The notes under the pieces: generated by a model
The model's input: only the letters and a program-made list of their open reading frames with translations
Databases searched by the model: none
What the model was told of the DNA's origin: nothing
Program-made: the position numbers and the translations under genes
Assembly: GCA_027484685.1 (NCBI GenBank)
Contig: JAIXSO010000047.1
Location: 243,231 to 307,230, forward strand
Reading direction: 5' to 3'
Origin: Bacteroidota bacterium
GTDB taxonomy: Bacteria > Bacteroidota > Bacteroidia > UKL13-3
Length of the DNA: 64,000 nt
Shown: piece after piece, positions 33,745-42,566 of the stretch
How positions within the stretch are numbered: position 1 is the stretch's first letter
Layout of the letters: every line of letters starts with the position of its first letter

Positions 33745-35073
33745 ATGTCAGATAACAATTATGAAAACAAACAACAACTCACCATAATCGGAAAAACTAA
33801 TTGGCGCAATTCAAATCAACCCTTTGGAATAAAAGACAGTGACCGACTTTTTCATATATATTCTATTGGTAAAACAGGTACTGGAAAATCCACACTCCTA
33901 AACAATATGGTAATTTCCGATATTCAAAAAGGAAAAGGTGTAGCTATAATAGATGCTCATGGCGATAGTGCAATTACTATTCTAAATTACATACCAAATG
34001 AAAGAATTAAGGATGTAATATATTTCAATCCAAGCGATACAGAATATCCAATTGCTTTTAACCCAATATTTCATATTCACCCAAAGCATCATCAAATAGT
34101 TGCATCAAATTTAATTTCAGTTTTCAATAAGATATGGGATCAGAGCTGGGGCCCTCGTATGGAGCACATACTTAGATATTCCATTATCACACTTCTTGAA
34201 TATGGAAGAGGTAGTATTTTGGATATTCAAAGACTCTTAACTGATGGTTTCTTTCGTAAACAAGTATTGGTAAGGGTAACAAGTAAAGAAGTACTTAATT
34301 TCTGGCAACATGAATTTGAGAAAATGCCCTCAAGTTTAAAAGCTGAATCAATTTCCCCTATTTTAAACAAGATGGGATATTTCAATGCTAATCCTCTACT
34401 AAGAAACATACTAGGCCAAAAGAAGCGTGGATTAAAATTCACCCAGATATTAGATGAAAGTAAAATACTCATTTGCAACTTAAGCAAAGGAGCTATTGGA
34501 GAAGACTCATGTAAAATAATTGGCTCTCTGTTAGTCACTCACATTCAATTGGCATCATTATACCGAGTTGCTATACCAGAACAAAAAAGAATCCCCTTTT
34601 ACCTTTTTGTTGATGAGGTACAAAATTTCATTGGAACCTCATTTGTGGAAATGCTATCCGAGTGTAGAAAATTCGGTTTAGGGGTGTTTCTCACTAACCA
34701 ATTTCTTAATCAACTACCAATCCCCCTCCAAGAATCCATTTTAAGCAATGTAGGAACGATTATTACCTTCCGCGTGGGTACTAATGATGCTTTTGTATTA
34801 TCGAAGGATTTATACCCATATTTTAACCAAGAGGATTTAATCAACCTTCCAAGATATTCCATTTACATAAAGCTTTGTATTGATGGACAAACTTCAAAAC
34901 CTTTTTCTGCGGACACCTTTCCAATAACAGATTCAAAATACAATAATTCAGAGTTAGTCATTAACACTTCAAGAAATGTTTATGCTACACAAAAAGAAGT
35001 TGTTGAAGAAGAAATTGCCCAAAGGTATATTAATGATTTACATGAAGTGAAACAAGTGAAATTGTTTGAATAA
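33745..35073 (+). CDS. HerA/VirD4-like DNA-transfer ATPase
   Basis: The 442-residue product has Walker A SIGKTGTGKSTLL (about 41-53), a following IIDAHGD, Walker B YLFVDEVQNF (about 288-297) and FGLGVFLTNQFLNQLP near the sensor region. There are no transmembrane helices. It fits the TraD/TraG-like or DUF87 group of ATPases that deliver DNA to a secretion channel. It differs strongly from the second coupling protein at 40172, which supports two independent elements. A terminator follows directly. Confidence 0.85.
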   Translation: MSDNNYENKQQLTIIGKTNWRNSNQPFGIKDSDRLFHIYSIGKTGTGKSTLLNNMVISDIQKGKGVAIIDAHGDSAITILNYIPNERIKDVIYFNPSDTEYPIAFNPIFHIHPKHHQIVASNLISVFNKIWDQSWGPRMEHILRYSIITLLEYGRGSILDIQRLLTDGFFRKQVLVRVTSKEVLNFWQHEFEKMPSSLKAESISPILNKMGYFNANPLLRNILGQKKRGLKFTQILDESKILICNLSKGAIGEDSCKIIGSLLVTHIQLASLYRVAIPEQKRIPFYLFVDEVQNFIGTSFVEMLSECRKFGLGVFLTNQFLNQLPIPLQESILSNVGTIITFRVGTNDAFVLSKDLYPYFNQEDLINLPRYSIYIKLCIDGQTSKPFSADTFPITDSKYNNSELVINTSRNVYATQKEVVEEEIAQRYINDLHEVKQVKLFE

Positions 35074-35078
35074 AAAAA

Positions 35079-35098
35079 GCTCCTGTAGGAGCCCTTTT
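35079..35098 (+). terminator. Terminator of the ATPase gene
   Basis: GCTCC, loop TGTA, GGAGC (35079-35092) followed by CCTTTTG; six A's precede it. It lies 5 bp after the ATPase stop. Confidence 0.7.
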
Positions 35099-35130
35099 GT
35101 AATAAATCTTCGTTAAAATTAAACTTTAAT

Positions 35131-35598
35131 CTACTTCCTTACAAAAGTCTGATGTATTGGTTTAATTGGTGTAGTAAATTCAAAAAATATTATTGAAAAT
35201 TTGTTATCATCAATAATTCTATTCAAATCTCCAGGTTGCATATTTTCAAAGCCCTTATTCTTCCAATTAATTTCTAATGTATCAGGCATTTCATAAGTAG
35301 GATTATCACTTCTTGTATACTTCAAAGCAATTTTAACATTTGTTGCTTTAGTCACTGATACTGTGAAATAGTTAGTGTCTGGTGTTGCTGGAGCTAATAT
35401 ATACTCTGTTACATTATATTCCCCTGCCAGTTTATCAGAAGGATAAATACAATCACCTTCTTTATTGAAATTAGTAGCAGTTGAGTCACTGCATTTTTTT
35501 ACAACCACATTCTCATTAGAATCCTTTTCCTTAGAGCATGAAGTAAGTAAAATTAAATAAGTAAAACCTGCAATAACAGTTAGTTTAATTGTTTTCAT
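35131..35598 (-). CDS. Small lipoprotein
   Basis: I start at the ATG at 35598 (MKTIKLTVIAGFTYLILLTS-C), because the longer frame has 29 non-hydrophobic residues before this signal. The 155-residue product has a lipobox LLTSCSK. A Cys-rich segment (KKCSDSTATNFNKEGDC) follows that is typical of Bacteroidota surface lipoproteins, then a beta-rich domain. It is a single gene. Function unknown. Confidence 0.78.
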   Translation of the reverse strand: MKTIKLTVIAGFTYLILLTSCSKEKDSNENVVVKKCSDSTATNFNKEGDCIYPSDKLAGEYNVTEYILAPATPDTNYFTVSVTKATNVKIALKYTRSDNPTYEMPDTLEINWKNKGFENMQPGDLNRIIDDNKFSIIFFEFTTPIKPIHQTFVRK

Positions 35599-35826
35599 AT
35601 ATTTTTTAATTATTGTATACATACATATAGCTTTTACCCTTGCATTGACTATATTTTTCCGAACCTTTGCATCGTGCACAATCAAGTCTTAAATTAAATA
35701 CTTTACCCAAGGTGCTATCCAAAATATCCCTCAAATACTTTCTCGACCCACTGCATTTCTGAAAGCTCCCAGCATCAAATCAAATGCAATCATAATTGCT
35801 ACTATATTGTTTAGTTGTGCTATTTT

Positions 35827-36411
35827 TTAAAGTTTTGGAATTGCGGTAGTCATTTTCTTTTGCACTTTGGTCAACACATCAAATAAAGGTGGAGCCTGAC
35901 TCCATATAAAAGTTCCCATTTTATATGAAGAACATTGAGATTCCCATAAAATATCTCCATTTTTTGTTGAAATAATAAAATACCGAAGTCCTGCGGTTGT
36001 TTTTGGTTTAGGATATGAATCTTGTTTATAATTAATTATCAAACCTTGAATAATAGCACTACAACCTAATTGATTCCCTAAACGATTAAGTATTTTGGTA
36101 TTAGCAACACCAGTATTTTCAAACTCTCTTAAAAATTGATCATAATCAGACACTAAATTTGAGTCATTAAGTAATTTGTTTGCCTCAACTGAACCAAGTA
36201 TTCGTTTATCTGTATTTTTTGCAGTAAGCGTAATAAAAAAGTTACGATTAATTTCTATGGCTTCACTAGGAGATAAAGAAATATTTCGTATTGGTAACAA
36301 AGCAAAACTTTGATACAGTTCTCTTGAAAAAGAAGGATTAACGTATGTTTTTATGCGCGTACCACTACAGGCAATCAAAAACAAAATAACAATCGGAAAA
36401 AATTTTTTCAT
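35827..36411 (-). CDS. Lipoprotein with TolB/CsgG-like N-terminal domain
   Basis: The 194-residue product has the lipobox FLIACSG. The sequence SFALLPIRNISLSPSEA, IIQGLIINYKQ, FIISTKNGDILWESQ follows the pattern of small CsgG/TolB-N-like lipoproteins that sit at the outer membrane. It is the second gene of a two-gene operon, 4 bp after the PKD lipoprotein. Function unknown. Confidence 0.72.
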   Translation of the reverse strand: MKKFFPIVILFLIACSGTRIKTYVNPSFSRELYQSFALLPIRNISLSPSEAIEINRNFFITLTAKNTDKRILGSVEANKLLNDSNLVSDYDQFLREFENTGVANTKILNRLGNQLGCSAIIQGLIINYKQDSYPKPKTTAGLRYFIISTKNGDILWESQCSSYKMGTFIWSQAPPLFDVLTKVQKKMTTAIPKL

Positions 36412-36415
36412 AATC

Positions 36416-36733
36416 TTAGTTTTTTACTGTAATATTTCTTTCTGTTGAATTACTTCCACCAAAACCAATAGCGGTGAGTTTAATCGTATGCGTGCCTTCA
36501 TTCTTCCACGAAAACGTTGGGTTTTTAGCTGTTGATATTGTCCCTGTTTCATCTTCCCATTTGTATGAATATGCGTTTGTACTGTAATTATCAACCTCGA
36601 CACTTTCATAAGGAGTTACAACAACTTTTTTAAAGTAAAAGCTAGCAATAGGTGCATTATCAGCCTTTTCTTCTTTCTTACACCCAAGTAAGCAAATGAG
36701 TAATAAAATACTCACAATAGTTTTTTGTTTCAT
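36416..36733 (-). CDS. Single-PKD-domain lipoprotein
   Basis: I start at the ATG at 36733 (MKQKTIVSILLLICLLGCKK). The product is 105 residues: a lipobox LLGCK and one PKD-type Ig domain (APIASFYFKK, SYKWEDETGTISTAKNPTFS, WKNEGTHTIKLTAIG). Such modules bind surface polymers or partner proteins. It is cotranscribed with the CsgG-like lipoprotein and divergent from the XRE gene (91 bp). Confidence 0.78.
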   Translation of the reverse strand: MKQKTIVSILLLICLLGCKKEEKADNAPIASFYFKKVVVTPYESVEVDNYSTNAYSYKWEDETGTISTAKNPTFSWKNEGTHTIKLTAIGFGGSNSTERNITVKN

Positions 36734-36824
36734 ATTTTTAAATTTAGAAAACAAAAATAATAAAAGTAAATAAAAAACCACTAAATAATGGTATTTATTT
36801 AATGGTAACGAATAAGGTGTTCAA

Positions 36825-37118
36825 ATGGCAGTTTTGAACATGGAAAAATCAAAAAAAGAAAAAGACCCAATTGTTATTGCATTAGGAACTAGAATTAAAG
36901 AATTAAGAATTGCTAAAGGTTATACCAATTATGAGAATTTTGCATTTGACCACGACCTTCCTCGCTCACAGTTTGGCAGATATGAAAAAGGAGAAGATTT
37001 AAGATTCTCTTCCCTGATGAAAATACTTCATGCCTTCAATATTTCTCCTGAAGAGTTTTTTGACGAGCGCTTTTCTTTACCTATTAGAGGACAAAAAAAG
37101 TTAACAAAAAAAGGATAA
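36825..37118 (+). CDS. XRE-family regulator
   Basis: The 97-residue product has a helix-turn-helix at about 22-80 (ALGTRIKELRIAKGYTNYEN, SQFGRYEKGEDLRFSSLMKI) and a basic tail. Met6 is an alternative start. It is divergent from the lipoprotein operon and may control it or the following genes. It is not the same protein as the 23.7 kb XRE. Confidence 0.85.
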   Translation: MAVLNMEKSKKEKDPIVIALGTRIKELRIAKGYTNYENFAFDHDLPRSQFGRYEKGEDLRFSSLMKILHAFNISPEEFFDERFSLPIRGQKKLTKKG

Positions 37119-37119
37119 A

Positions 37120-37470
37120 CTAAGTGTATTGGATTCTGAACAGACCATTTTCGGTTCTTAGATAATAACTTTTTGCATTATAACCAACAGCCCTCAAAGG
37201 TGGGAGTTTAATTGTCCCTCCATTAAATGTTATTGGTTTACCTAATTCAACAATCTTATCTAATTTCCCTTCAACAGTTTTGCCTACCTCATATCCATAC
37301 TCATCAAGCTGATGTAAAATTACAAATTCTTGGTAACTTGCCTCATGTTGAAGGTATCCCAAAGGTGACCAATTATCTGAAAGCAAATCAAGTGAACTTT
37401 CAGTATCTAAAGGAGGTAAATCCGGATTCTTAATTCTTTCTTTTTGATCATTTTCAAAATTAAATTTCAT
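37120..37470 (-). CDS. Hypothetical protein, 116 residues
   Basis: A soluble, acidic, beta-rich protein (SYQEFVILHQLDEYGYEVGK, RTENGLFRIQYT at the end). It converges on the XRE gene with a 1-bp gap and is divergent from the NYN-zinc-finger gene (61 bp). No family recognised. Confidence 0.6.
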   Translation of the reverse strand: MKFNFENDQKERIKNPDLPPLDTESSLDLLSDNWSPLGYLQHEASYQEFVILHQLDEYGYEVGKTVEGKLDKIVELGKPITFNGGTIKLPPLRAVGYNAKSYYLRTENGLFRIQYT

Positions 37471-37531
37471 ACCTAAATTATATCATAATTATCTAGTTAT
37501 CTAATATTTATATTTGAGAAATTGATGTGAA

Positions 37532-38881
37532 ATGAAATATTATATTGATGGAAGTAATATTGGTAGATTAGTAAAGGAAAAAGAAGATGTTATTTTACTC
37601 GAAATAGTATTGTACTTGTGTCATCACATAATTCTACAAGGAGATGATTTCATTTGCTATTTTGATGCTAATGCAAAATATATACTAGAAGATGATAAAA
37701 AACCAATTTATGATTTAATCATAAAATCAAAAAGATTCAAGCCTGCTCCTCCAAGAAATCAAGCAGACATTTATATTCTTGATGATGCTACAGACGAAGT
37801 AAAAAGTGGAAAACAGGTCAAAATTATATCAAATGACTTATATAGAGATTTTCTAGATCCACAGCACCCAAAGTACAAGTCTGAATATGCTAGATTTTCG
37901 TGGGTTGATCCATTAAAAGGAACTCATCATTCCGGAAATATTGCATACAATAATAATAGCCTTATTCTTAAAATTCTATCTCTTAATTTTAAAATACCTG
38001 TTGAGAAAGATGTAAATAAAATAATATCTACATTAATCTCTGATATTAGTTCAACATCGAAAGAAAACAATACACCTCAAACCGGTAATAAAGATATTAA
38101 AAATCAAAGTTCAAATGTAGAAAACCAAAAACCTAGTGAAAGAAAATTGGTTTATCAAACACCTATATATGATAGACAAAAATATAATATTGGTAATAAT
38201 TCTAAAACCTATAAACGACTAGCAAAAATATTAGTGGCAATAATTTTCTTTATTTTCCTAATCTTATACTATTCTGATAAGAAAACAGTAAACGAACAAA
38301 GTATTAACCAAAATAACGCTCCAGCAGAAAACCATTCAAATTATTCAACACATAGTATTAATCATGAAGAAGTAAAATCCAATTCTGAAATAAAATTAAA
38401 TGAAGATTTAAGTCAAGAACAAGAAACTAATAGTGCTTTAAAAATATGCAATAACTGCGAAGGTGCTGGAACTACACTAATTTCCGAATCATACCAATGC
38501 AGCAGTTGTAATGGATCTGGTAAAAAACAATATTATAATTGCGACCCTACTCCATGCCCAAACTGCAAATCGAGAGGTTTAGATTTGTGTGCTAATTGTA
38601 ATGGCAATGGTTACAATCAATGTGGCAATTGTAAGGGTTATGGATACATTCAATATTATTCACTACAAGAAAAATGTGGTACTTGTAATGGAAATGGAAA
38701 GTATAAGTGTTCTAATTGTAATGGAAATGGGCATTTCTCATGTTCTAATTGTAAAGGCATTGGAACAGTTTCCAACTCAAATAAAGCTAATGAGTTGTGT
38801 AACTATTGTTATGGAAAAGGAGAATTAATAATAAGCAAACAAGTAACTTGTACTACTTGTAATGGAAAAGGTAGTTTGTAG
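37532..38881 (+). CDS. NYN RNase-like domain - TM helix - ten DnaJ-type zinc-finger motifs
   Basis: The 449-residue product joins three parts. Residues 1-155 are a Zc3h12a/Regnase-like NYN domain: YYIDGSNIGR, FICYFDAN, QADIYILDDA and VKIISNDLYRDF carry the expected acidic and Asn residues. A polar linker is followed by one transmembrane helix (about 230-248, ILVAIIFFIFLILYY). Residues about 305-449 contain ten CxxC-x-x-x-G motifs (CNNCEGAG, CSSCNGSG, CPNCKSRG, CANCNGNG, CGNCKGYG, CGTCNGNG, CSNCNGNG, CSNCKGIG, CNYCYGKG, CTTCNGKG). That is two to three times the DnaJ number. I know of no described protein with this order. A membrane-tethered RNase whose zinc array binds misfolded protein or RNA is one reading. 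Confidence 0.85.
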   Translation: MKYYIDGSNIGRLVKEKEDVILLEIVLYLCHHIILQGDDFICYFDANAKYILEDDKKPIYDLIIKSKRFKPAPPRNQADIYILDDATDEVKSGKQVKIISNDLYRDFLDPQHPKYKSEYARFSWVDPLKGTHHSGNIAYNNNSLILKILSLNFKIPVEKDVNKIISTLISDISSTSKENNTPQTGNKDIKNQSSNVENQKPSERKLVYQTPIYDRQKYNIGNNSKTYKRLAKILVAIIFFIFLILYYSDKKTVNEQSINQNNAPAENHSNYSTHSINHEEVKSNSEIKLNEDLSQEQETNSALKICNNCEGAGTTLISESYQCSSCNGSGKKQYYNCDPTPCPNCKSRGLDLCANCNGNGYNQCGNCKGYGYIQYYSLQEKCGTCNGNGKYKCSNCNGNGHFSCSNCKGIGTVSNSNKANELCNYCYGKGELIISKQVTCTTCNGKGSL

Positions 38882-38929
38882 TCCTTTTATAACTAAGATT
38901 AATATTTGAAGTCCTGCCAGTTTTGAGAT

Positions 38930-39070
38930 AAGAGGGGTTCGGGGAAACTCCCCGCTCAAGATTGCTTTGAGGCTTGTAAGTCACTTACAAGCAATCTTGC
39001 ATCTAAACTTTAATTTGCATTTATGCTTCTAGATTTTTTAAATTGTAACCCCTTTTAAAACGGGATTTTT
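38930..39070 (+). ncRNA. Candidate structured RNA or leader before a small peptide gene
   Basis: Three nested or adjacent stems fill this gap. GGGG-AAACT-CCCC lies at 38941-38953. CAAGATTGC (38957-38965) pairs with GCAATCTTG (38991-38999). Inside it CTTGTAAGT (38973-38981) pairs with ACTTACAAG (38983-38991). A weaker CCC-cTTTTAAAAc-GGG hairpin and T run touch the start codon at 39071. It may be a leader that controls the 39-residue peptide or an independent small RNA. No known family matches by eye. Confidence 0.4.
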
Positions 39071-39190
39071 ATGGCAAAACCAAAAACACCAAGACCAGTT
39101 AATGCACCAAGTACAACTGGTAAACCATCAGGAGGAGGAAGAGGAAATAATCCAACTCGTCCAATTCCATCAACTAAACCAAAAGGTTAG
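39071..39190 (+). CDS. 39-residue Pro/Gly/Lys-rich small protein
   Basis: ATG at 39071 opens 39 codons: MAKPKTPRPVNAPSTTGKPS, then GGGRGNNPTRPIPSTKPKG. The peptide is basic, unfolded in character and contains PSGGGRGNNP, a phrase I recall from small hypothetical proteins in unrelated bacteria (unverified). Composition this biased over a clean frame is unlikely by chance in AT-rich DNA. A UUCG-like hairpin follows (39209-39232). Confidence 0.6.
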   Translation: MAKPKTPRPVNAPSTTGKPSGGGRGNNPTRPIPSTKPKG

Positions 39191-39208
39191 GATGATTTAG
39201 AGAACTCT

Positions 39209-39232
39209 GAACTAATGCCTTCGGCTTAGTTC
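39209..39232 (+). terminator. Hairpin after the 39-residue peptide gene
   Basis: GAACTAA-t-GCC, loop TTC, GGC-TTAGTTC form a stem of about 10 bp with a single bulge. It is 19 bp beyond the peptide stop; the T run is weak (TGTAGTTT). Confidence 0.55.
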
Positions 39233-39559
39233 TGTAGTTTAATCCATTTAAAATTGACAATTTTCAAATGAGTTTGTTGAAAAACAAATTTAATTCTTTT
39301 TACATTTTTGGTTTAGAATGTCTACCCAACTCAATTAAGGAATTTTTAAATGTCTAGCGTACTTTAAGTTATTAGTTTCGATAAATACACTACTAAAGTG
39401 AATTCACTGCATAAATTATTACCATAAACGTGAAATGTTGAAATCATAACAACTTCCAAACTTAGCTTACTTACTTCGTTAGGAAGAGATTCAAATATTT
39501 TTTAATAAAAATACAGTTGTTGCTAAAATAGGGATATCAATTAAGAAGTATAATTGCCA
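39233..39559. other. Gene-free 327-bp stretch
   Basis: Between the peptide terminator and the 96-residue gene I see no open frame of note, no repeat and no strong hairpin; the sequence is AT-rich. It may simply be spacer DNA or the left edge of the second mobile element. Confidence 0.4.
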
Positions 39560-39850
39560 TTACCCATTATTCTTCCTTTCAACCATACCCTTAAATCCCT
39601 CTAGACTTAATTTAAGCCTACTAAAAATTGTGGTTTTATGTTCGAATGCAAAAAAGCCATATTGCTCTCTCATTTGCTTTAACTCTATTAAAGCAGGATA
39701 TTCTGGGTCAAATTCATAAAATAACAATTCTGTTTCAGACTGTATTTGATTTAATCCAGGTCTACTTGATTCAAAATCCTTAGGGTGTGAATTGTTCAAA
39801 TCTGTTATTAAACTATTTGCTTTGTTAAAATAATATTCATATTTATTCAT
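39560..39850 (-). CDS. Hypothetical protein, 96 residues
   Basis: A small soluble helical protein (YFNKANSLITDLNNSHPK, YPALIELKQMREQYGFFAF, then a basic end GMVERKNNG). No recognised family. Isolated, and divergent from the mobilization operon. Confidence 0.6.
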   Translation of the reverse strand: MNKYEYYFNKANSLITDLNNSHPKDFESSRPGLNQIQSETELLFYEFDPEYPALIELKQMREQYGFFAFEHKTTIFSRLKLSLEGFKGMVERKNNG

Positions 39851-40043
39851 TTCACAAATCTAACTACTGAATTAAAACTATGACTAAATAACATATCCAC
39901 TACAACTACACACCATCTTGTCAGTTGTTAAAACTAATCAAACAATTTCAAAATAAATCAATAACTGCCGGTTCAATTAACTGGTATTGTGTTTGTTATA
40001 TTTTGTTTGTAATAATAAATTTTCCACCTAATAATGTTTACTA

Positions 40044-40169
40044 ATGAGAATAGCATCAAAAATATTCGTTTTCCTTTTCTTAATAATCTTCCAAATTTTG
40101 GAGTTCAGCTTACAACTAATTTTGGAAATAGTGAGAACCATCAAATCATACTTAGAAAAAAGTAAATAG
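40044..40169 (+). CDS. Small single-helix membrane protein before TraG
   Basis: ATG at 40044 opens 41 codons: MRIASKIFVFLFLIIFQILE then FSLQLILEIVRTIKSYLEKSK. It is one long hydrophobic helix with basic ends. The stop is 2 bp before the traG-like ATG, a spacing that implies coupling. An alternative overlapping frame from 40034 encodes a polar 43-residue peptide and is less convincing. It might be a membrane partner of the coupling protein, which lacks its own N-terminal helices. Confidence 0.6.
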   Translation: MRIASKIFVFLFLIIFQILEFSLQLILEIVRTIKSYLEKSK

Positions 40170-40171
40170 TT

Positions 40172-41593
40172 ATGGCATCAACACTCGAAATATTGTTTCA
40201 TGGAATTGCTTCCATGTTTGAATCACGAAGAGATAAAAATTTTAACTCAACCTTTGGTGATATATCTGAAATTGCGTCTTCTTGGAATCATGGATTTTTA
40301 GTTAATAAAAGTGACAGACTTACTAAGCTACAAAGTTTTCAAAATTTACTTATTTGTGGACCCACAGGAAGCGGAAAAACAAGTAGGCTTATTTTCCCAA
40401 ATTTGGCCGTTTTAAAAGACTGTAGCATTGTGGTGAATGACCCTAGCAAAGAGCTTTACACCCTATTTTCAGGATACGCATCAAAATATTTCGACATTAA
40501 AACCTTAAACTTTTCTGATAGTACAGTTAGTTCAGGTTACAATATTTTAAGTAGGATAAAAAGGTCTAATGATATTCAAAAAATAGCCAACATTCTAGTT
40601 TCATCTACACTTGATAAAGGTAATGGAGGAGGCGATCCATTCTGGAGTTTGCAAACAAAGACACTTTTAAGTATTCTTTTGCGCCTTGTCCAACTTCAAC
40701 CGGAGGTTTATAGAAATATGGCTAATGTTAAATTTCTATTGGACATTTTTACAGTCAAACCAAAGTATATTGATTCATTAGTGGCTCAATCACAAGATAA
40801 AGCGTTGGTATTGGAGTACAAATCACTAATAGCAACACCAGAAAAAACTCTACAAAACATCACCGCATCTGCTAAAGCTACTCTTCAAATATTCACTGAC
40901 GAAGAATTTGCAAAAGTCACCTCTGTAGATACCATAAGCTTTGAAGCTTTACGAGAAAGACCTACTATAATTTTCCTACATAACAGTATCGCTGATCAAA
41001 AGCATGCAAGTACTTTAATAAGTATCTTCTTCCAGCAATTTTATGAATATATTTTAAGTAGGATACCTAATAAGAATGAGTTGCCTATATACATAATCTT
41101 AGAGGAAGCCTCTTCACTATACATTCCAGTCCTACCAATTTCACTTGCAAACACAAGAAAGCATTTATGCGCAACCATGGTGGCAATACAGAACGTGAAG
41201 CAGCTTGAAAATTTCTACGGAAAAGAAGCCGAAAATATTGCTTCCAACTGTGTCACCAAATGTTACCTACCAGGCATAACCTCACTTGATAATTTAAGAG
41301 AAATTGAAAGCCTTGGTGGTAAAATGACATACTTAGATGAAAATGGTAAAGAAAAATCCAAAAGCCTCATGACCGTGGATGAAATAAGACGGATGGATGA
41401 AAATGAAATATTAATCCTGTGTGGAAATAAACCATTTATTCTATCAAAAACTTCCCCATACTATCTCTCATTCAAATATTCAAGACGAGCCTCATTTCCC
41501 CCAGCACCTTTGAAAGGTGAAATACCTCAAACTCCAATACGCTTGATAGGAGAAAAAACAACAGAAGAATCACATTCACAAAGTAACAATTAA
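40172..41593 (+). CDS. traG: TraG/VirD4-type coupling protein
   Basis: The 473-residue product has Walker A LLICGPTGSGKTSRLIFP (about 58-75), the VNDPSKELY strand, and Walker B YIILEEASSLYIP (about 308-320). The TraG-like SLANTRKHLCATMVAIQNVK comes next. It is a type IV coupling ATPase that brings the relaxase-DNA complex to a mating channel. The usual N-terminal membrane helices are missing; the 41-residue membrane protein upstream may supply them. First large gene of the mobilization operon 40.0-43.6 kb. Confidence 0.9.
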   Translation: MASTLEILFHGIASMFESRRDKNFNSTFGDISEIASSWNHGFLVNKSDRLTKLQSFQNLLICGPTGSGKTSRLIFPNLAVLKDCSIVVNDPSKELYTLFSGYASKYFDIKTLNFSDSTVSSGYNILSRIKRSNDIQKIANILVSSTLDKGNGGGDPFWSLQTKTLLSILLRLVQLQPEVYRNMANVKFLLDIFTVKPKYIDSLVAQSQDKALVLEYKSLIATPEKTLQNITASAKATLQIFTDEEFAKVTSVDTISFEALRERPTIIFLHNSIADQKHASTLISIFFQQFYEYILSRIPNKNELPIYIILEEASSLYIPVLPISLANTRKHLCATMVAIQNVKQLENFYGKEAENIASNCVTKCYLPGITSLDNLREIESLGGKMTYLDENGKEKSKSLMTVDEIRRMDENEILILCGNKPFILSKTSPYYLSFKYSRRASFPPAPLKGEIPQTPIRLIGEKTTEESHSQSNN

Positions 41594-41601
41594 ATACAAT
41601 T

Positions 41602-42144
41602 ATGGAAACAACTGACAAAGATGGTCAAGAGCCTGAACACTTCGAAATGAAACCAAGAGATATTGCGTATCAATTATTGATAGAGCATTCCAAACAAGTT
41701 AAACCACTTGTTAAAAATGGTATGTATGAAACCATCAACCAAGCCATTGTTGAGGAAATCTACAAAGACTATGATAATCAAGAGTTTAAAACATACAAGC
41801 AGTGGCAACGTGAAAGCCAGCAAGTTAAAAAGGGAGAGATGGGTTTTCCTTTATGGGGCGCGCCCAAAAATGTTGAAAAAGATTTAGAAAAAGAAGAAAT
41901 TCAAAAACTAGACAAAAGTGAAAATGAAAAACCCTACTACCCTATAGCTTACACCTTCTCAAACGCCCAAGTCGAGCCTAAAATCAAAGAGGTTGAAGTT
42001 CCTGAAGTACCCATTGAAATGCCTGACCTAGACTACCACGACCAAGAGTTCTTAAATGAAGAGTTAGATACCACTTTAACAGATTTTGATTATATTAGAG
42101 AACAAGCAAGTGAACCAGAAATTTCCAATGACCTTGAACGTTAA
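41602..42144 (+). CDS. Hypothetical mobilization-operon protein
   Basis: The 180-residue product begins with a helical domain (RDIAYQLLIEHSKQVKPLVK ... YKQWQRESQQVKKGEMGFPL). The phrase VKKGEMGFPLWG resembles the ArdC ssDNA-binding domain (there KKGEKSCPVVFW), so this may be a shortened ArdC-N-like module. The C-terminal half is acidic and disordered. It lies 8 bp after traG and 5 bp before the relaxosome gene. Confidence 0.7.
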   Translation: METTDKDGQEPEHFEMKPRDIAYQLLIEHSKQVKPLVKNGMYETINQAIVEEIYKDYDNQEFKTYKQWQRESQQVKKGEMGFPLWGAPKNVEKDLEKEEIQKLDKSENEKPYYPIAYTFSNAQVEPKIKEVEVPEVPIEMPDLDYHDQEFLNEELDTTLTDFDYIREQASEPEISNDLER

Positions 42145-42149
42145 TTTTA

Positions 42150-42566
42150 ATGAAGGCTAAGAGTAATAAGTTATACCAATTCCTTAAGGACAATGATTTG
42201 ATAGGAAAATCTAAAGAAGAAATAAAGGAAGCAAAACTTAAGCACAGAAAGGAATATTTGAGAGTTTGGCATAAAGAAAAAAGAGAACAAACAAAAGATA
42301 TACGAATAAGATTTTCGCCTTTAGAATTCTCTGAAATTAAACAAAAAGCCAACCTACTTAATCTGTCACCCACCATGTATTCTAAGCTTGCCATTTTACA
42401 AGAGAATCAATCCGAAATCAAAATTCCTAACAAGGCTGTTCTTCAGGAATTGGTTCAAAAACTTGGGATATTGGGTATGACAGTATTGAGAAAATGTCCA
42501 CTTGAAATCTATGAAGAAATTGAAAAGATTGAAAATATACTAATCGAATACATTAGCGAAAAATAA
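42150..42566 (+). CDS. mobC: MobC-like relaxosome accessory protein
   Basis: The 138-residue product is basic and has the ribbon-helix-helix pattern of plasmid mobilization proteins: DIRIRFSPLEFSEIKQKANL then LNLSPTMYSKLAIL. Helices typical of the MobC/relaxosome group follow. Its TAA overlaps the relaxase ATG (TAATG). It likely bends or marks oriT for the relaxase. Confidence 0.82.
   Translation: MKAKSNKLYQFLKDNDLIGKSKEEIKEAKLKHRKEYLRVWHKEKREQTKDIRIRFSPLEFSEIKQKANLLNLSPTMYSKLAILQENQSEIKIPNKAVLQELVQKLGILGMTVLRKCPLEIYEEIEKIENILIEYISEK

Noticed and set aside
40034..40165. 43-codon polar frame before traG
   Set aside because: It overlaps the 41-codon membrane-protein frame. The latter has a coherent helix and a 2-bp coupling distance, so only one was kept.
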